From assembly GCF_016093545.1 (NCBI RefSeq), contig NZ_JADKYX010000022.1, positions 79,669-143,668 of the forward strand: a stretch of 64,000 bases of DNA, in the 5' to 3' direction. The notes below the pieces were generated by a model. It searched no databases. It was not told where the DNA came from and was given only the letters and a program-made list of their open reading frames with translations. This DNA is from Massilia rhizosphaerae. Lineage in GTDB: Bacteria; Pseudomonadota; Gammaproteobacteria; Burkholderiales; Burkholderiaceae_D. A program made the translations under genes and the position numbers. Numbering within the stretch: the first letter of the stretch is position 1; each line of letters begins with the position of its first letter. Shown here piece after piece: positions 36,372-44,714 of the stretch.

Positions 36372-37298
36372 GTGCCCGCTGGAAGTGCAGAGCTCCTGTC
36401 GATGCTGATGCCGCTCGCGGCGGTCATCGCCGTTCTCCTGGGCCGGCAGCAGCAGCGCCTGACGGACGTCGAGCGCGAAGCGCTGGATCTGCGCCGCGCG
36501 GCGGCCGACATGGAAGCCATGCTGGAGCACGCGCCGGCCGGCATCGCGCTCCTGGACCGCGACTTGCGTTACGTGCGCGTGAACCGGGTGCTGGCCGAGA
36601 TGAACGGCCTGCCCGCCGATGAACACATCGGCAAATCCATCCACGACATCGTGCCCGACGTCGCGGCGGCCGCCGAAGCACCGTTCCGCCAGGTCCTGAA
36701 AACCGGCCAGCCCATCCTCGGCGTGACCTTCGAAGGCACGACGGCCGCCCAGCCCACCGTGCGCCGCGTCTGGCGCGAGAACGTCCACCCCCGCTTCGAC
36801 GACGACGGCACCCTGCTGGGCGTGACGGTGACGGCCGTCGAGATCACGGAACAGCGGCGCCTGGCGACCGCCTTGCAGGACAGCCAGCGGCGCGAGCAGC
36901 GCCGCACGAGCGAGCTGGACGCCCTGATGCGGGCGGCGCCCGCCGCGCTGTTCGTCGCCAGCGACCGCGAATGCCGGCGCGTCAAGACGAATGCCGCCGC
37001 CGAACGCCTGCTGCGCCTGCGCCGCGGCGAGCATCCGCTGCCGGCCAACCCCGGCGAACGCAGGTTCACCGTGTACGCGGGCGCCACGCCGCTGGCCTTC
37101 GACCAGCTGCCGCTGCTGCGCGCCGCCGCCACCGGCGAAGAAATCCGCGACGTGGCCCTGACGGTGCGCTTCCCCGACGACGAACGCCTGAACGTCGTCG
37201 TCAACGCCCTGCCCCTGCGCGACGAGACGGGCGAAGTCGTGGGCGCCGTCGCCGGCTTCGTCGAGGCGCCGGCGGCGAGCCTGGCGCTCGGCGGCTGA
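36372..37298 (+). CDS. PAS-domain protein without output domain
   Basis: 308 residues. A short N-terminal hydrophobic segment (LLSMLMPLAAVIAVLLG) is followed by a coiled region and two PAS domains (about 45-170 and 180-300), ending soon after the second. No HisKA, GGDEF, EAL or HTH region is present before the stop. GTG start at 36372 with AGGAG upstream. It may sense redox state or a ligand and pass it to a partner; the convergent EAL gene 19 bases away is a possible partner, which is speculation. Confidence 0.75.
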   Translation: MPAGSAELLSMLMPLAAVIAVLLGRQQQRLTDVEREALDLRRAAADMEAMLEHAPAGIALLDRDLRYVRVNRVLAEMNGLPADEHIGKSIHDIVPDVAAAAEAPFRQVLKTGQPILGVTFEGTTAAQPTVRRVWRENVHPRFDDDGTLLGVTVTAVEITEQRRLATALQDSQRREQRRTSELDALMRAAPAALFVASDRECRRVKTNAAAERLLRLRRGEHPLPANPGERRFTVYAGATPLAFDQLPLLRAAATGEEIRDVALTVRFPDDERLNVVVNALPLRDETGEVVGAVAGFVEAPAASLALGG

Positions 37299-37317
37299 GC
37301 CGCACGCCCGGCCGGAT

Positions 37318-39573
37318 TCAGGCCGTCGTCCCGGCCGCGAACTCGGTGAGCCACGCCTGCAGCTGGGCCGCCGGCATCGGCCGCCCGATGCCGTAGCCCT
37401 GGGCGATGTCGCAGCCGTGTTCGCGCAGCCAGTCCAGCTCGGCCGGCGTCTCCACGCCCTCGGCGACGACGGTGAGGCCGAGCGCGTGGCTGAGCATGAT
37501 GGTCGACTCGACGATGGCCGCATTGCGCGGCGATTCCGTGATCGCGGTGATGAAGCTGCGGTCGAGTTTCAGTTCGTCGACGGGCAGGATTTTCAGATAG
37601 GCCAGCGACGCCTGGCCGACGCCGTAATCGTCGATCGACAGCTTGACGCCGAGCGCCGCCAATTCGTCCAGGTGGGCATGGGCCAGCGCCGGATCGTCCA
37701 TCAGCGCGCTCTCGGTGATTTCCAGGCACAGGCGGCGCGCCGGCACTTTGTTGCGCTCGAGCAGGTCGCGCACGCGCCGGCCCAGGTGCGGATCGAGCAG
37801 GTCCAGGGTCGACAGGTTCGCCGACACGGTGATGTCCAACCCCGCCGCATGCCAGACGGCGGCCTGGCGCACGGCCGTCTCCAGCACCCACGGCGTGATC
37901 TCGCGGATGAAACCCGTCTGCTCGGCGAACGGAATGAAGCGCGCCGGCGCGATGCTGCCGCGCTCCGGATGCTGCCAGCGCAGCAGCGCCTCCACCGCCA
38001 CGATGCGCCCGCTGCCCAACGCCAGCTTGGGCTGGTACGCCAGCGTGAATTCGCCGGCCGCGAGCGCGCGCCGCATGTCGCCGATCAGCGACAACTGCTC
38101 GTGCGCGGGCTCGCCGCCCGCGTCGGACGCGCAGGCGACGCCGGAATGGCGGCGCTTGGCCACGGCCAGCGCCAGCTCGGCGCGCCGCAGCAGCGTCGCG
38201 GCATCGAGGCCGTCGTCCGGATACAGCGCGATGCCGACGCCGGCCTCGATGTCCAGGCGCTGGCCGTCCAGGGTGACCGGATCGCGCAGCGCGGCCAGCG
38301 CGGTGTCGGCGAAGCGGCGTGCCGCGTCGCCGTCTGCGCCTTCCAGCAGGAACGCGAACTGGTCGCCCCACAGGCGCGCCAGCATGCCCCCCGCCGGCAC
38401 GAGCGGCCGCAGCTGGCCGGCCACGGCGCGCAGCAGGCGGTCGCCGACGACGTGGCCCAGCGCGTTGTTGATGAGGGCGAAGCGGTCGACGTTCACGACC
38501 AGCACGGCGCCGCCCATGCCCGGCGTCAGGCGGCCGAACGCTTCCAGGAAGCGGGTGCGGTTCGGCAGGTCGGTGAGCGCGTCGACGTACGCCAGGCGGA
38601 CGATGCGCTCCTCGCGGTTCGCGATTTCCGTGCGCATCTGTTCGAAGCTGGCGGTCAGCTGGCCGATCTCGTCGCCCTGCGCCGGCGGCAGCGGCCGCGC
38701 GTAATCGCCCAGCGCGATGCGGCGGGCGGCGGCCGACAAGTCGTTCAGGGGCCGCACGATGCGTCCGGCCAGCATCACGCTGCCCAGCGCGAACACCAGC
38801 ACGGCGGCAACGATCATGCCCAGCAGCCGGCCCTGCAACTGGCCGAACGGCGCCTGCACCTGCGCGACGGGCAGTTGCAGCACAGCCTGCAGGCCGCCGT
38901 CCAGCGGCACGTCCACCGCCGCGACGTCCGCGCCGTCGGCCGCCGGCGCGGGGCCGGACGACGCCAGCGCGTCGCGCGAGCCGGCGCGCACGATGTGCAC
39001 GCCGAGGCCCGTCACGCCGGCCATCACGTGCGCCCAGCGGTCGTCCACGTGGAAGCCCATCGCCACCCACGCGATGCGCGCGGGCGCCATGATCGGCACG
39101 AGCACGACCTGATACAACTGGCCGTTGCGCATCTGCCGGAAGCCGGCGCTGCGGCCCTGCGCCTCGGCGGCCGCGAGCAGGTCGGGAAACGGGAACGGAT
39201 CGCCGGCCGCGAAGCCGCTCTGCGTGGCGGCGATCATCCGGCCGTCGGTGCCGGTGACCATCATGACCTGGGCGTGGATGCGCTGGCCGTGGTTGCGGAG
39301 CACGGAGCGCACGGTGGACTGGTCCTGGGTGGCGATGGCCTCGCGGAACGCGAAGTCGGCGGCGAGGACGGCGGCCGCCGTCTCGAGCTGGCGCTGGTTC
39401 TGTTCGAGCAGGCGCTGGAACACGTTGGCGCCGACGGCCAGTTCGCGCTGCGTCTCGCGCGCCACGATCCGCTCGCTGCTGCGATGCACGAGGGCGAGCA
39501 CGAGCCCCATGACCAGCACGAGCAGGCCGACGAAGACGATGGCGATCCGGTGCCGCAGCGATTTCGATGGCAT
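37318..39573 (-). CDS. c-di-GMP phosphodiesterase: degenerate GGDEF plus intact EAL
   Basis: 751 residues. Membrane helix at about 10-30, periplasmic sensor to about 240, second helix and HAMP (about 245-310), GGDEF-like domain (about 325-480) and EAL domain (about 495-745). The GGDEF signature has decayed to LWGDQFAFLL, so no cyclase activity is expected. The EAL domain keeps EALLRW, SANLS, LEITESAL, DDYG, KLDRSFI, EGVET and QGYGIGRPM, the set needed for hydrolysis. ATG at 39573 lies one base after the stop of the cupredoxin gene, so these are one operon. Confidence 0.9.
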   Translation of the reverse strand: MPSKSLRHRIAIVFVGLLVLVMGLVLALVHRSSERIVARETQRELAVGANVFQRLLEQNQRQLETAAAVLAADFAFREAIATQDQSTVRSVLRNHGQRIHAQVMMVTGTDGRMIAATQSGFAAGDPFPFPDLLAAAEAQGRSAGFRQMRNGQLYQVVLVPIMAPARIAWVAMGFHVDDRWAHVMAGVTGLGVHIVRAGSRDALASSGPAPAADGADVAAVDVPLDGGLQAVLQLPVAQVQAPFGQLQGRLLGMIVAAVLVFALGSVMLAGRIVRPLNDLSAAARRIALGDYARPLPPAQGDEIGQLTASFEQMRTEIANREERIVRLAYVDALTDLPNRTRFLEAFGRLTPGMGGAVLVVNVDRFALINNALGHVVGDRLLRAVAGQLRPLVPAGGMLARLWGDQFAFLLEGADGDAARRFADTALAALRDPVTLDGQRLDIEAGVGIALYPDDGLDAATLLRRAELALAVAKRRHSGVACASDAGGEPAHEQLSLIGDMRRALAAGEFTLAYQPKLALGSGRIVAVEALLRWQHPERGSIAPARFIPFAEQTGFIREITPWVLETAVRQAAVWHAAGLDITVSANLSTLDLLDPHLGRRVRDLLERNKVPARRLCLEITESALMDDPALAHAHLDELAALGVKLSIDDYGVGQASLAYLKILPVDELKLDRSFITAITESPRNAAIVESTIMLSHALGLTVVAEGVETPAELDWLREHGCDIAQGYGIGRPMPAAQLQAWLTEFAAGTTA

Positions 39574-39574
39574 G

Positions 39575-40216
39575 TCAGTAGCGGTCCGGGTCCTCGGTGC
39601 GCGGCCTCGGCTCGCGCGGCCGCGCATCCAGCACGAGCGTCGCGCGCACGGGCGCGTCGCCGACGTCGATCTCCTCCGGCGCCGCGGCCGCCTTCTGCAG
39701 CGGATGCCACGGGCGCAGGCGATAACGCCCCGCCGGCACGCCCGCGACGGTCGCGCGGCCGTCCGCGCCGGTGCGGGCGAAGTACGGCGTGTCGACGACG
39801 AGCACGTGGGCTTCCATCCAGTCGTGGATATTGCAGCCGATGTCGACCTGGCCCGGCTTGTCGAACACGATGGGCTGGCCCGGCTTGCCCGCGTACAGCT
39901 TGATCTCGAAGCGCTTGGGTTCCGAGAACGAATACACGTGGTGGCGGACCGTGTCGTTGTTGGGGAAGTCGACGCTGGTGCCGGTCTGCACGACGGTCAT
40001 CCACGGGATGAATTCACGGTTGCGCTGCTCGATCGCGACATGGCCGCGCACGCGGGGCCGCGCGGGCGTGCCCGCGAGCGGCTCCACGAGCACGGCGGCG
40101 TCGGCCAGCGGGCTGCCCGCCGGCGTCCGGACGAGCACCTCGACGGGCGCGGCGCCGGCCGCGCCGGCCGCGCCGGCCAACAGCAGCGCCGGCCACGCCA
40201 GGAACGACAAACGCAT
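39575..40216 (-). CDS. Periplasmic cupredoxin-like protein (methylamine-utilisation type)
   Basis: 213 residues with a signal peptide (LLLAGAAGAAGAAP). Blue-copper ligands are visible: His in DTVRHHVYSFS, then Cys and His in DIGCNIHDWM with Met at the end of the motif. A carnitine-like beta domain (RTGADGRATVAGVPAGRYRL) follows. Likely an electron carrier or copper sensor in the periplasm. The ATG overlaps the stop of the NTF2-like gene (TGATG). Confidence 0.78.
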   Translation of the reverse strand: MRLSFLAWPALLLAGAAGAAGAAPVEVLVRTPAGSPLADAAVLVEPLAGTPARPRVRGHVAIEQRNREFIPWMTVVQTGTSVDFPNNDTVRHHVYSFSEPKRFEIKLYAGKPGQPIVFDKPGQVDIGCNIHDWMEAHVLVVDTPYFARTGADGRATVAGVPAGRYRLRPWHPLQKAAAAPEEIDVGDAPVRATLVLDARPREPRPRTEDPDRY

Positions 40217-40668
40217 CACGGCTCGATCTGCAGCGCGGGCGCGATCTGCCAGACTTCGGTCGTCAAATCGCCGTCGCGGTAGGTCAGCGCGTGCCAGACC
40301 TTCATCGGCAACTTGCCGCCGTAGCCGGCCCCGGCCTCCACCGACGTGCCGCGCGGGTTGGTGAACGCCTTCAGCTTGCCGAACGTGGCCGGACGCGGCT
40401 GGCCGCCGTTCGCCGCGATGAATTTCTGCCAGACGGCGCGGATCTCGGCCTTGCCCCGGTAACGGCCGTCCAGCGGCCCGCCGACCCACTCCATGTAGGC
40501 GTCGTCCGCATAGTCGCGCATCAGCGCCTCCAGGTCGCCGGCGGCGACGGCGTCCAGGTGAGCCTTGGCCTTCGCCTCATCCAGCGGCCCGGCCACGGCC
40601 TGGCCGCCGCACCACGGCAGCAGCGCCAGCGCCAAGATTAGCGATGCAACTTTCGTCTTGCGGATCAT
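40216..40668 (-). CDS. Exported NTF2/SnoaL-like protein
   Basis: 150 residues, with a signal peptide (residues 1-27, ends GQAVAG) and an NTF2-like fold: helix AKAHLDAVAAGDLEALMRDY, then DDAYMEW, a GRYRGKAEIRAVWQKF segment and terminal strands. Such proteins bind small molecules in a pocket. First gene of a three-gene operon with the cupredoxin and the EAL phosphodiesterase, so it may supply the sensory input. Confidence 0.72.
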   Translation of the reverse strand: MIRKTKVASLILALALLPWCGGQAVAGPLDEAKAKAHLDAVAAGDLEALMRDYADDAYMEWVGGPLDGRYRGKAEIRAVWQKFIAANGGQPRPATFGKLKAFTNPRGTSVEAGAGYGGKLPMKVWHALTYRDGDLTTEVWQIAPALQIEP

Positions 40669-40781
40669 CGTCCGGTCTCCACGTGATTTATTACCCTGGC
40701 AAAAGTTTCGTGTCCGAAAATCATGATTACACGGAAACCCAGCGGTGGCAACACGGGGTGTGGCGCATCGTATGTGAAAGA

Positions 40782-41750
40782 TCAGCTTTCGACAGTGCCG
40801 AGCTTGCCCAGGCAGCGGCGCTGGAAGTTGTCGAGGCCCTCGGTGACGAAATCGTCGTCCTCGTCGACGACATTGGCGTCGATCAAGAGGCGCAGCTTGG
40901 CGATGCGGTCGCCCAGCGCGAGCGCCTGGGCCAGGTTCTCGTCGTCCGGATCGCCCGCGTGCGCGATGGCGTCCGCGACCGGCTGCGGGAAGTCCCAGTG
41001 CCTGGCGATGGCCGCCGACAGGTTGCGGCCCTCGGCCAGCAATTCCAGGCCGAACTCGCTGGCCCCGGGCACCTTGCCGTCCGCGCAGACGCGGTCGGCC
41101 AGGCGGAAGCCGACGACGAGGCCGAGATTCTGCATCAGGCCCGCCAGATACGCTTCGAACGCGCCGGCCGTCAGGCCCGGCGCCATCAGGCTCGCGGCCA
41201 GCGCGCATTTCTCGGACTGGTTCCAGACCAGCGGCGCGGCCACGCGCGTAAAGCCCGTCGCCTGCAGCTTGATGATCGGGCGGAAAGCGATGCGCGCGAG
41301 CAGCATGCGCAAGCCGTTCTGGCCCAGCATCATGAGGGCCGCCTCGACCGTCTTCACGGGCGACATCGGCCGGTAATACGCGCTGTTCGCTTCGCGGATC
41401 ACTTCGGCCACGAGGACGACGTCCTGCGCGACCTGGCGCGCCAGTTCGGCATTGGACGCCTCGTCCTGCAGGCTGCGCAGCAATTGGGGGATCACTTCCG
41501 GAACGCGCGGCACCAGTTCGGCCGCGCTGGCCGGGTCGCGCGCCAGCGCGCGGACCTGGTCGAGGATCCGGGTCTGCAGGTCGGCCGGGGCATCGTAGCC
41601 GGCGGAAGCGGTCAGCCAGCGGTAATACGTCGCTTCGATCTCGGCGGCCATGCCGCCGGGCCGGTCGTCCGCGTCGTCGGCCTCGGGAACGGCCGGCTTG
41701 GATGCGGCCGTGTTGTCGCCGCCGCGGAGGCGGCTGATCCAGTTTTTCAT
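40782..41750 (-). CDS. HDOD domain signalling protein
   Basis: 322 residues. An N-terminal low-complexity acidic part (about 10-35) is followed by an HDOD domain (about 80-290) with the typical helix SAYYRPMSPVKTVEAALMML and later segments AGLMQNLGLVVGFRLAD. HDOD domains resemble HD phosphohydrolases but generally lack catalytic metal ligands and serve as scaffolds in signalling. Divergent from the oxidase operon. Confidence 0.85.
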   Translation of the reverse strand: MKNWISRLRGGDNTAASKPAVPEADDADDRPGGMAAEIEATYYRWLTASAGYDAPADLQTRILDQVRALARDPASAAELVPRVPEVIPQLLRSLQDEASNAELARQVAQDVVLVAEVIREANSAYYRPMSPVKTVEAALMMLGQNGLRMLLARIAFRPIIKLQATGFTRVAAPLVWNQSEKCALAASLMAPGLTAGAFEAYLAGLMQNLGLVVGFRLADRVCADGKVPGASEFGLELLAEGRNLSAAIARHWDFPQPVADAIAHAGDPDDENLAQALALGDRIAKLRLLIDANVVDEDDDFVTEGLDNFQRRCLGKLGTVES

Positions 41751-41785
41751 CGGGTGTGAGGCTGCGCTGCGGTCATGCCCCTATT

Positions 41786-41805
41786 GTAGCCTGACGTAGC
41801 CTGAC
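41786..41805. repeat. 10-bp direct repeat in a divergent promoter region
   Basis: GTAGCCTGAC occurs twice head to tail between the HDOD gene and the cytochrome c operon. It may be an activator site or a chance duplication. Confidence 0.6.
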
Positions 41806-41850
41806 GCGGACACCCATGCGCCGGCGGGCACCGCCGCACCAGGCCGTGCG

Positions 41851-41872
41851 CGAACGACTCGTGCGTCGTTCG
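41851..41872. promoter_or_regulatory. Inverted repeat upstream of the oxidase operon
   Basis: CGAACGAC and GTCGTTCG, perfect 8-bp arms around TCGTGC, 60 bp before the first cytochrome start codon. It has no T tract, so it is more likely an operator than a terminator. It does not match the FNR/ANR consensus. Confidence 0.4.
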
Positions 41873-41931
41873 TCATGTCATCTGTGCTAATTTTCATACC
41901 GACAGCGTGACTTGGCGGCGGAGTTTATTCG

Positions 41932-42651
41932 ATGAAAATAATACTCGGCATGATTGGACTGGGAAGTGCGATCGCAGCCGGCCACGCCGCCGCGCAGGCG
42001 AGCGCGGCCGACCGCATTCCGGACACGATGGAAGCGCGCGTGCAAGCCTGCACCGGCTGCCACGGGCCGCAGGGCCGGGGCGTGGAAAACGTCTATTTCC
42101 CGCGCCTCGCCGGCAAGCCGGCCGGTTATCTCTACAACCAGCTGGTGGCGTTCCGCGACGGCCGGCGCAAGTACGTGCCGATGAACTACCTGCTCGCCTA
42201 CCTGCCGGACGCCTACTTGATGCGCATGGCGGAGTACTTCGCCGCGCTCAACCCGCCTCCCCTCGTGCAACCGGCCGTGAAAAGGTCGCCAGAGCAAGTG
42301 CGCGAAGGCCAGCGCATCGTCACGCAAGGCATCCCCGCCAAGAAGATCCCGGCGTGCATCACGTGCCACGGCGCCGAACTGGGCGGACGCGAGCCCGGCA
42401 TCCCGGGCCTGTTGGGCCTGCGCGCCGACTACGTCAGCGCCCAGCTGGGCGCCTGGCGCTTCGGCGTGCGCACGGCGCTCGCGCCGGACTGCATGCAATT
42501 CATCGCGTCCAGCCTCTCCGAGCCGGAGGTCGCGGCCGTGGCGACCTATCTCGCGTCGCTGCCCGTCACGGCCGCCCGCCCGCTGCGCCAGCCGGGCATG
42601 CGCCTGCCGCTTGCCTGCGGCAGCCAGCCGCAGAAAGGAGGCCGGCCATGA
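41932..42651 (+). CDS. Periplasmic di-heme cytochrome c
   Basis: 239 residues with a signal peptide (ends GHAAAQ). Two heme sites, CTGCH (about residue 40) and CITCH (about residue 143), each in a c4-like half domain. Likely passes electrons to the heme-copper oxidase encoded downstream. ATG at 41932. Its stop overlaps the next ATG (ATGA). Confidence 0.88.
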   Translation: MKIILGMIGLGSAIAAGHAAAQASAADRIPDTMEARVQACTGCHGPQGRGVENVYFPRLAGKPAGYLYNQLVAFRDGRRKYVPMNYLLAYLPDAYLMRMAEYFAALNPPPLVQPAVKRSPEQVREGQRIVTQGIPAKKIPACITCHGAELGGREPGIPGLLGLRADYVSAQLGAWRFGVRTALAPDCMQFIASSLSEPEVAAVATYLASLPVTAARPLRQPGMRLPLACGSQPQKGGRP

Positions 42652-43943
42652 TCCCGCGCGCCCTGATCCGCAACACCACGCTCGCCGCCGTGGCGCTGGC
42701 GCTATGCGTGCTGGCCGCGTGGGCCCCGCTGCGCGCGCAGACCAATGCGGCCCGCGCGCCGGCGCAGCCAGCGCAGCAAGCCATCGTCGAACGGGGCCGC
42801 TATCTGGCGCAGGCCGGCGACTGCATCGCCTGTCACACGGTCCCGGGCGCCAAGATCTTCTCGGGCAACCGCCCGATGCCGACGCCGTTCGGCACGCTGT
42901 ACTCGCCCAACATCACGCCCGACCGCGCGACGGGCATCGGCAGCTGGACCGCCGACGACTTCTACAACATGATGCACACGGGCCGCTCGCCCAAGGGCTA
43001 TCTGCTGTATCCGGCGATGCCGTACGCGTCGTACACCAAGGTCACGCGCGCCGACAGCGACGCCATCTTCGCCTACCTGCGCTCGGTGCCGCCCGTGCGC
43101 CAGGCGTCGCGCGAGCACGACCTGCGCTTCCCGTACAACAACCGCGCGCTGCTGATCGGCTGGCGCACGCTGTACTTCCAGCAAGGAGAATATCGGCCGG
43201 ACCGGAGCAAATCCGTCGAATGGAACCGCGGCGCCTACCTCGTGCAGGGCCTGGGCCACTGCGCGATGTGCCACACGCCGATCAACGCGCTGGGCGGCTC
43301 GTCGCAGGAACAGGCGTTCCAGGGCGGCCTGATCCCGATGCAGAACTGGTACGCGCCGTCGCTGACGTCGAACCGCGAGGCCGGCCTGGGCAACTGGGCG
43401 CTGCAGGACATCGTCGACCTGCTGCAGAAAGGCGTGTCGAACCGCGGCACCGTCTACGGGCCGATGGCCGAAGTCACGTTCAACAGCCTGCAGTTCATGA
43501 GCGACGACGACGTGCGCGCGATGGCCGTCTACCTGAAGAGCCTCCCGGCCGACCAGGGCCCCGCGTCCGATCCGGCCGAGGCGCCGCTGCGCGCCGACAT
43601 CCACCAGGCATACGAGGAAGGCCGCCGCATCTACGGCGCGCGCTGCGCCACGTGCCACGGCGCGGAAGGCCGCGGCAAGCTGCCCCACTATCCGCCGCTG
43701 GCGCGCAACCAGTCGATCGGCATGAGCTCGGCCGTGAATCCGATCCGCATGGTGCTCAACGGCGGCTACCCGCCCGGCACGCGGCGCAATCCGATGCCCT
43801 ACGGGATGCCGCCGTTCGCGCAGGAACTGAACGACGACCAGATCGCGGCGGTGGTGACGTTCATCCGCACCGCCTGGGGCAACCGGGGCGCGCCCGTGAC
43901 GGCGCGCGAAGTCAACCAGCTGCGCTCGGCCACGGTCGAGTAG
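42648..43943 (+). CDS. Tri-heme cytochrome c (alcohol-dehydrogenase cytochrome subunit type)
   Basis: 431 residues with an N-terminal signal or anchor. Three heme sites: CIACH (about residue 61), CAMCH (about 206) and CATCH (about 338). This matches the membrane cytochrome subunits of alcohol and gluconate dehydrogenases, but no dehydrogenase subunit is adjacent, so here it probably feeds the oxidase. GGAGG precedes the ATG, which overlaps the previous stop by four bases. Confidence 0.87.
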   Translation: MIPRALIRNTTLAAVALALCVLAAWAPLRAQTNAARAPAQPAQQAIVERGRYLAQAGDCIACHTVPGAKIFSGNRPMPTPFGTLYSPNITPDRATGIGSWTADDFYNMMHTGRSPKGYLLYPAMPYASYTKVTRADSDAIFAYLRSVPPVRQASREHDLRFPYNNRALLIGWRTLYFQQGEYRPDRSKSVEWNRGAYLVQGLGHCAMCHTPINALGGSSQEQAFQGGLIPMQNWYAPSLTSNREAGLGNWALQDIVDLLQKGVSNRGTVYGPMAEVTFNSLQFMSDDDVRAMAVYLKSLPADQGPASDPAEAPLRADIHQAYEEGRRIYGARCATCHGAEGRGKLPHYPPLARNQSIGMSSAVNPIRMVLNGGYPPGTRRNPMPYGMPPFAQELNDDQIAAVVTFIRTAWGNRGAPVTAREVNQLRSATVE

Positions 43944-43969
43944 GCGGAAACGAGGAACGAGGAACGGCC

Positions 43970-44149
43970 ATGTTTCTGGAACCGACAGACCAAGACCAGG
44001 GCAGCCTGGAACAGCAGCGCCGCGTCGACGCCATCGTCGCCCGCGGCCCCGGCGGCGCGTTCGCGCTGGCCGGCCTCGCGGTGGCGATCGTGATGGCGAT
44101 CTGGCTCGCCTTCTACTTCCTCGTGTTCGTCGCGCGCGGAGGCGATTGA
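43970..44149 (+). CDS. Small single-helix membrane subunit of the oxidase operon
   Basis: 59 residues: a polar N-terminus (MFLEPTDQDQGSLEQQRRVD), then one membrane helix (about 30-55, FALAGLAVAIVMAIWLAFYF). Placed directly before subunit II with a one-base gap, like the single-helix subunit IIa of ba3-type oxidases. The ribosome-binding site is GAGGAACG. Function inferred from position and topology. Confidence 0.7.
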   Translation: MFLEPTDQDQGSLEQQRRVDAIVARGPGGAFALAGLAVAIVMAIWLAFYFLVFVARGGD

Positions 44150-44150
44150 C

Positions 44151-44714
44151 ATGGCGGCCACCGAACACACGCCGCACGACGTCGCCGCCGCGGCGGAAAC
44201 GCGCTGGGCGTGGATCGTGGGCGGCATCACGGTCTTCCTCGTCGCGATGATGGCCTATATGAGCCTGCACTGGGCCGCGATGCCGCCCGTGCGCATGGAA
44301 ACCATCGACCCGGCCACGCTGCACATCGCGGGCGAATTCGTCGAGACGAACCTGGGGTCCGTCGCCGAGCCGGACGGCTCCGTCACGGTGCGCGTGCTGG
44401 CCAACCAGTATTCGTTCACGCCGCAGTGCATCGTCGTCCCCGCGAACACGCCGCTGCATTTCCGCGCCACGGCGGCGGACGTCGTGCACGGCTTCTCCGT
44501 CAGCCACAGCAACGTGAACATGATGCTGATCCCCGGCTACATCTCGAATTTCCGGGCGCGGTTCGACGCGCCCGGCGAACACGTGATGCCCTGCCACGAA
44601 TTCTGCGGCAACGGCCACGCCGCGATGTGGGCCCACGTGCAGGTCATCCCGCGCGACGAATTCATGCAGCGCGCGCAAGCGCAGCCAGGAAGGAGGTTGA
44701 GCTGTGTTCAGTAA
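44151..44714 (+). CDS. Heme-copper oxidase subunit II (CuA), ba3-like
   Basis: 187 residues. One membrane helix (about 18-40) and a periplasmic cupredoxin domain. The CuA ligands are complete: His in DVVHGFSV, and the CHEFCGNGHAAMW segment with two Cys, His and Met. The short size with a single helix matches ba3-type (B family) oxidases. Overlaps the subunit I start by 11 bases. Confidence 0.9.
   Translation: MAATEHTPHDVAAAAETRWAWIVGGITVFLVAMMAYMSLHWAAMPPVRMETIDPATLHIAGEFVETNLGSVAEPDGSVTVRVLANQYSFTPQCIVVPANTPLHFRATAADVVHGFSVSHSNVNMMLIPGYISNFRARFDAPGEHVMPCHEFCGNGHAAMWAHVQVIPRDEFMQRAQAQPGRRLSCVQ

Noticed and set aside
42648..43943. Tri-heme protein as an alcohol dehydrogenase subunit
   Set aside because: No flavin or quinoprotein dehydrogenase gene is adjacent; its placement in an oxidase operon favours a cytochrome donor.
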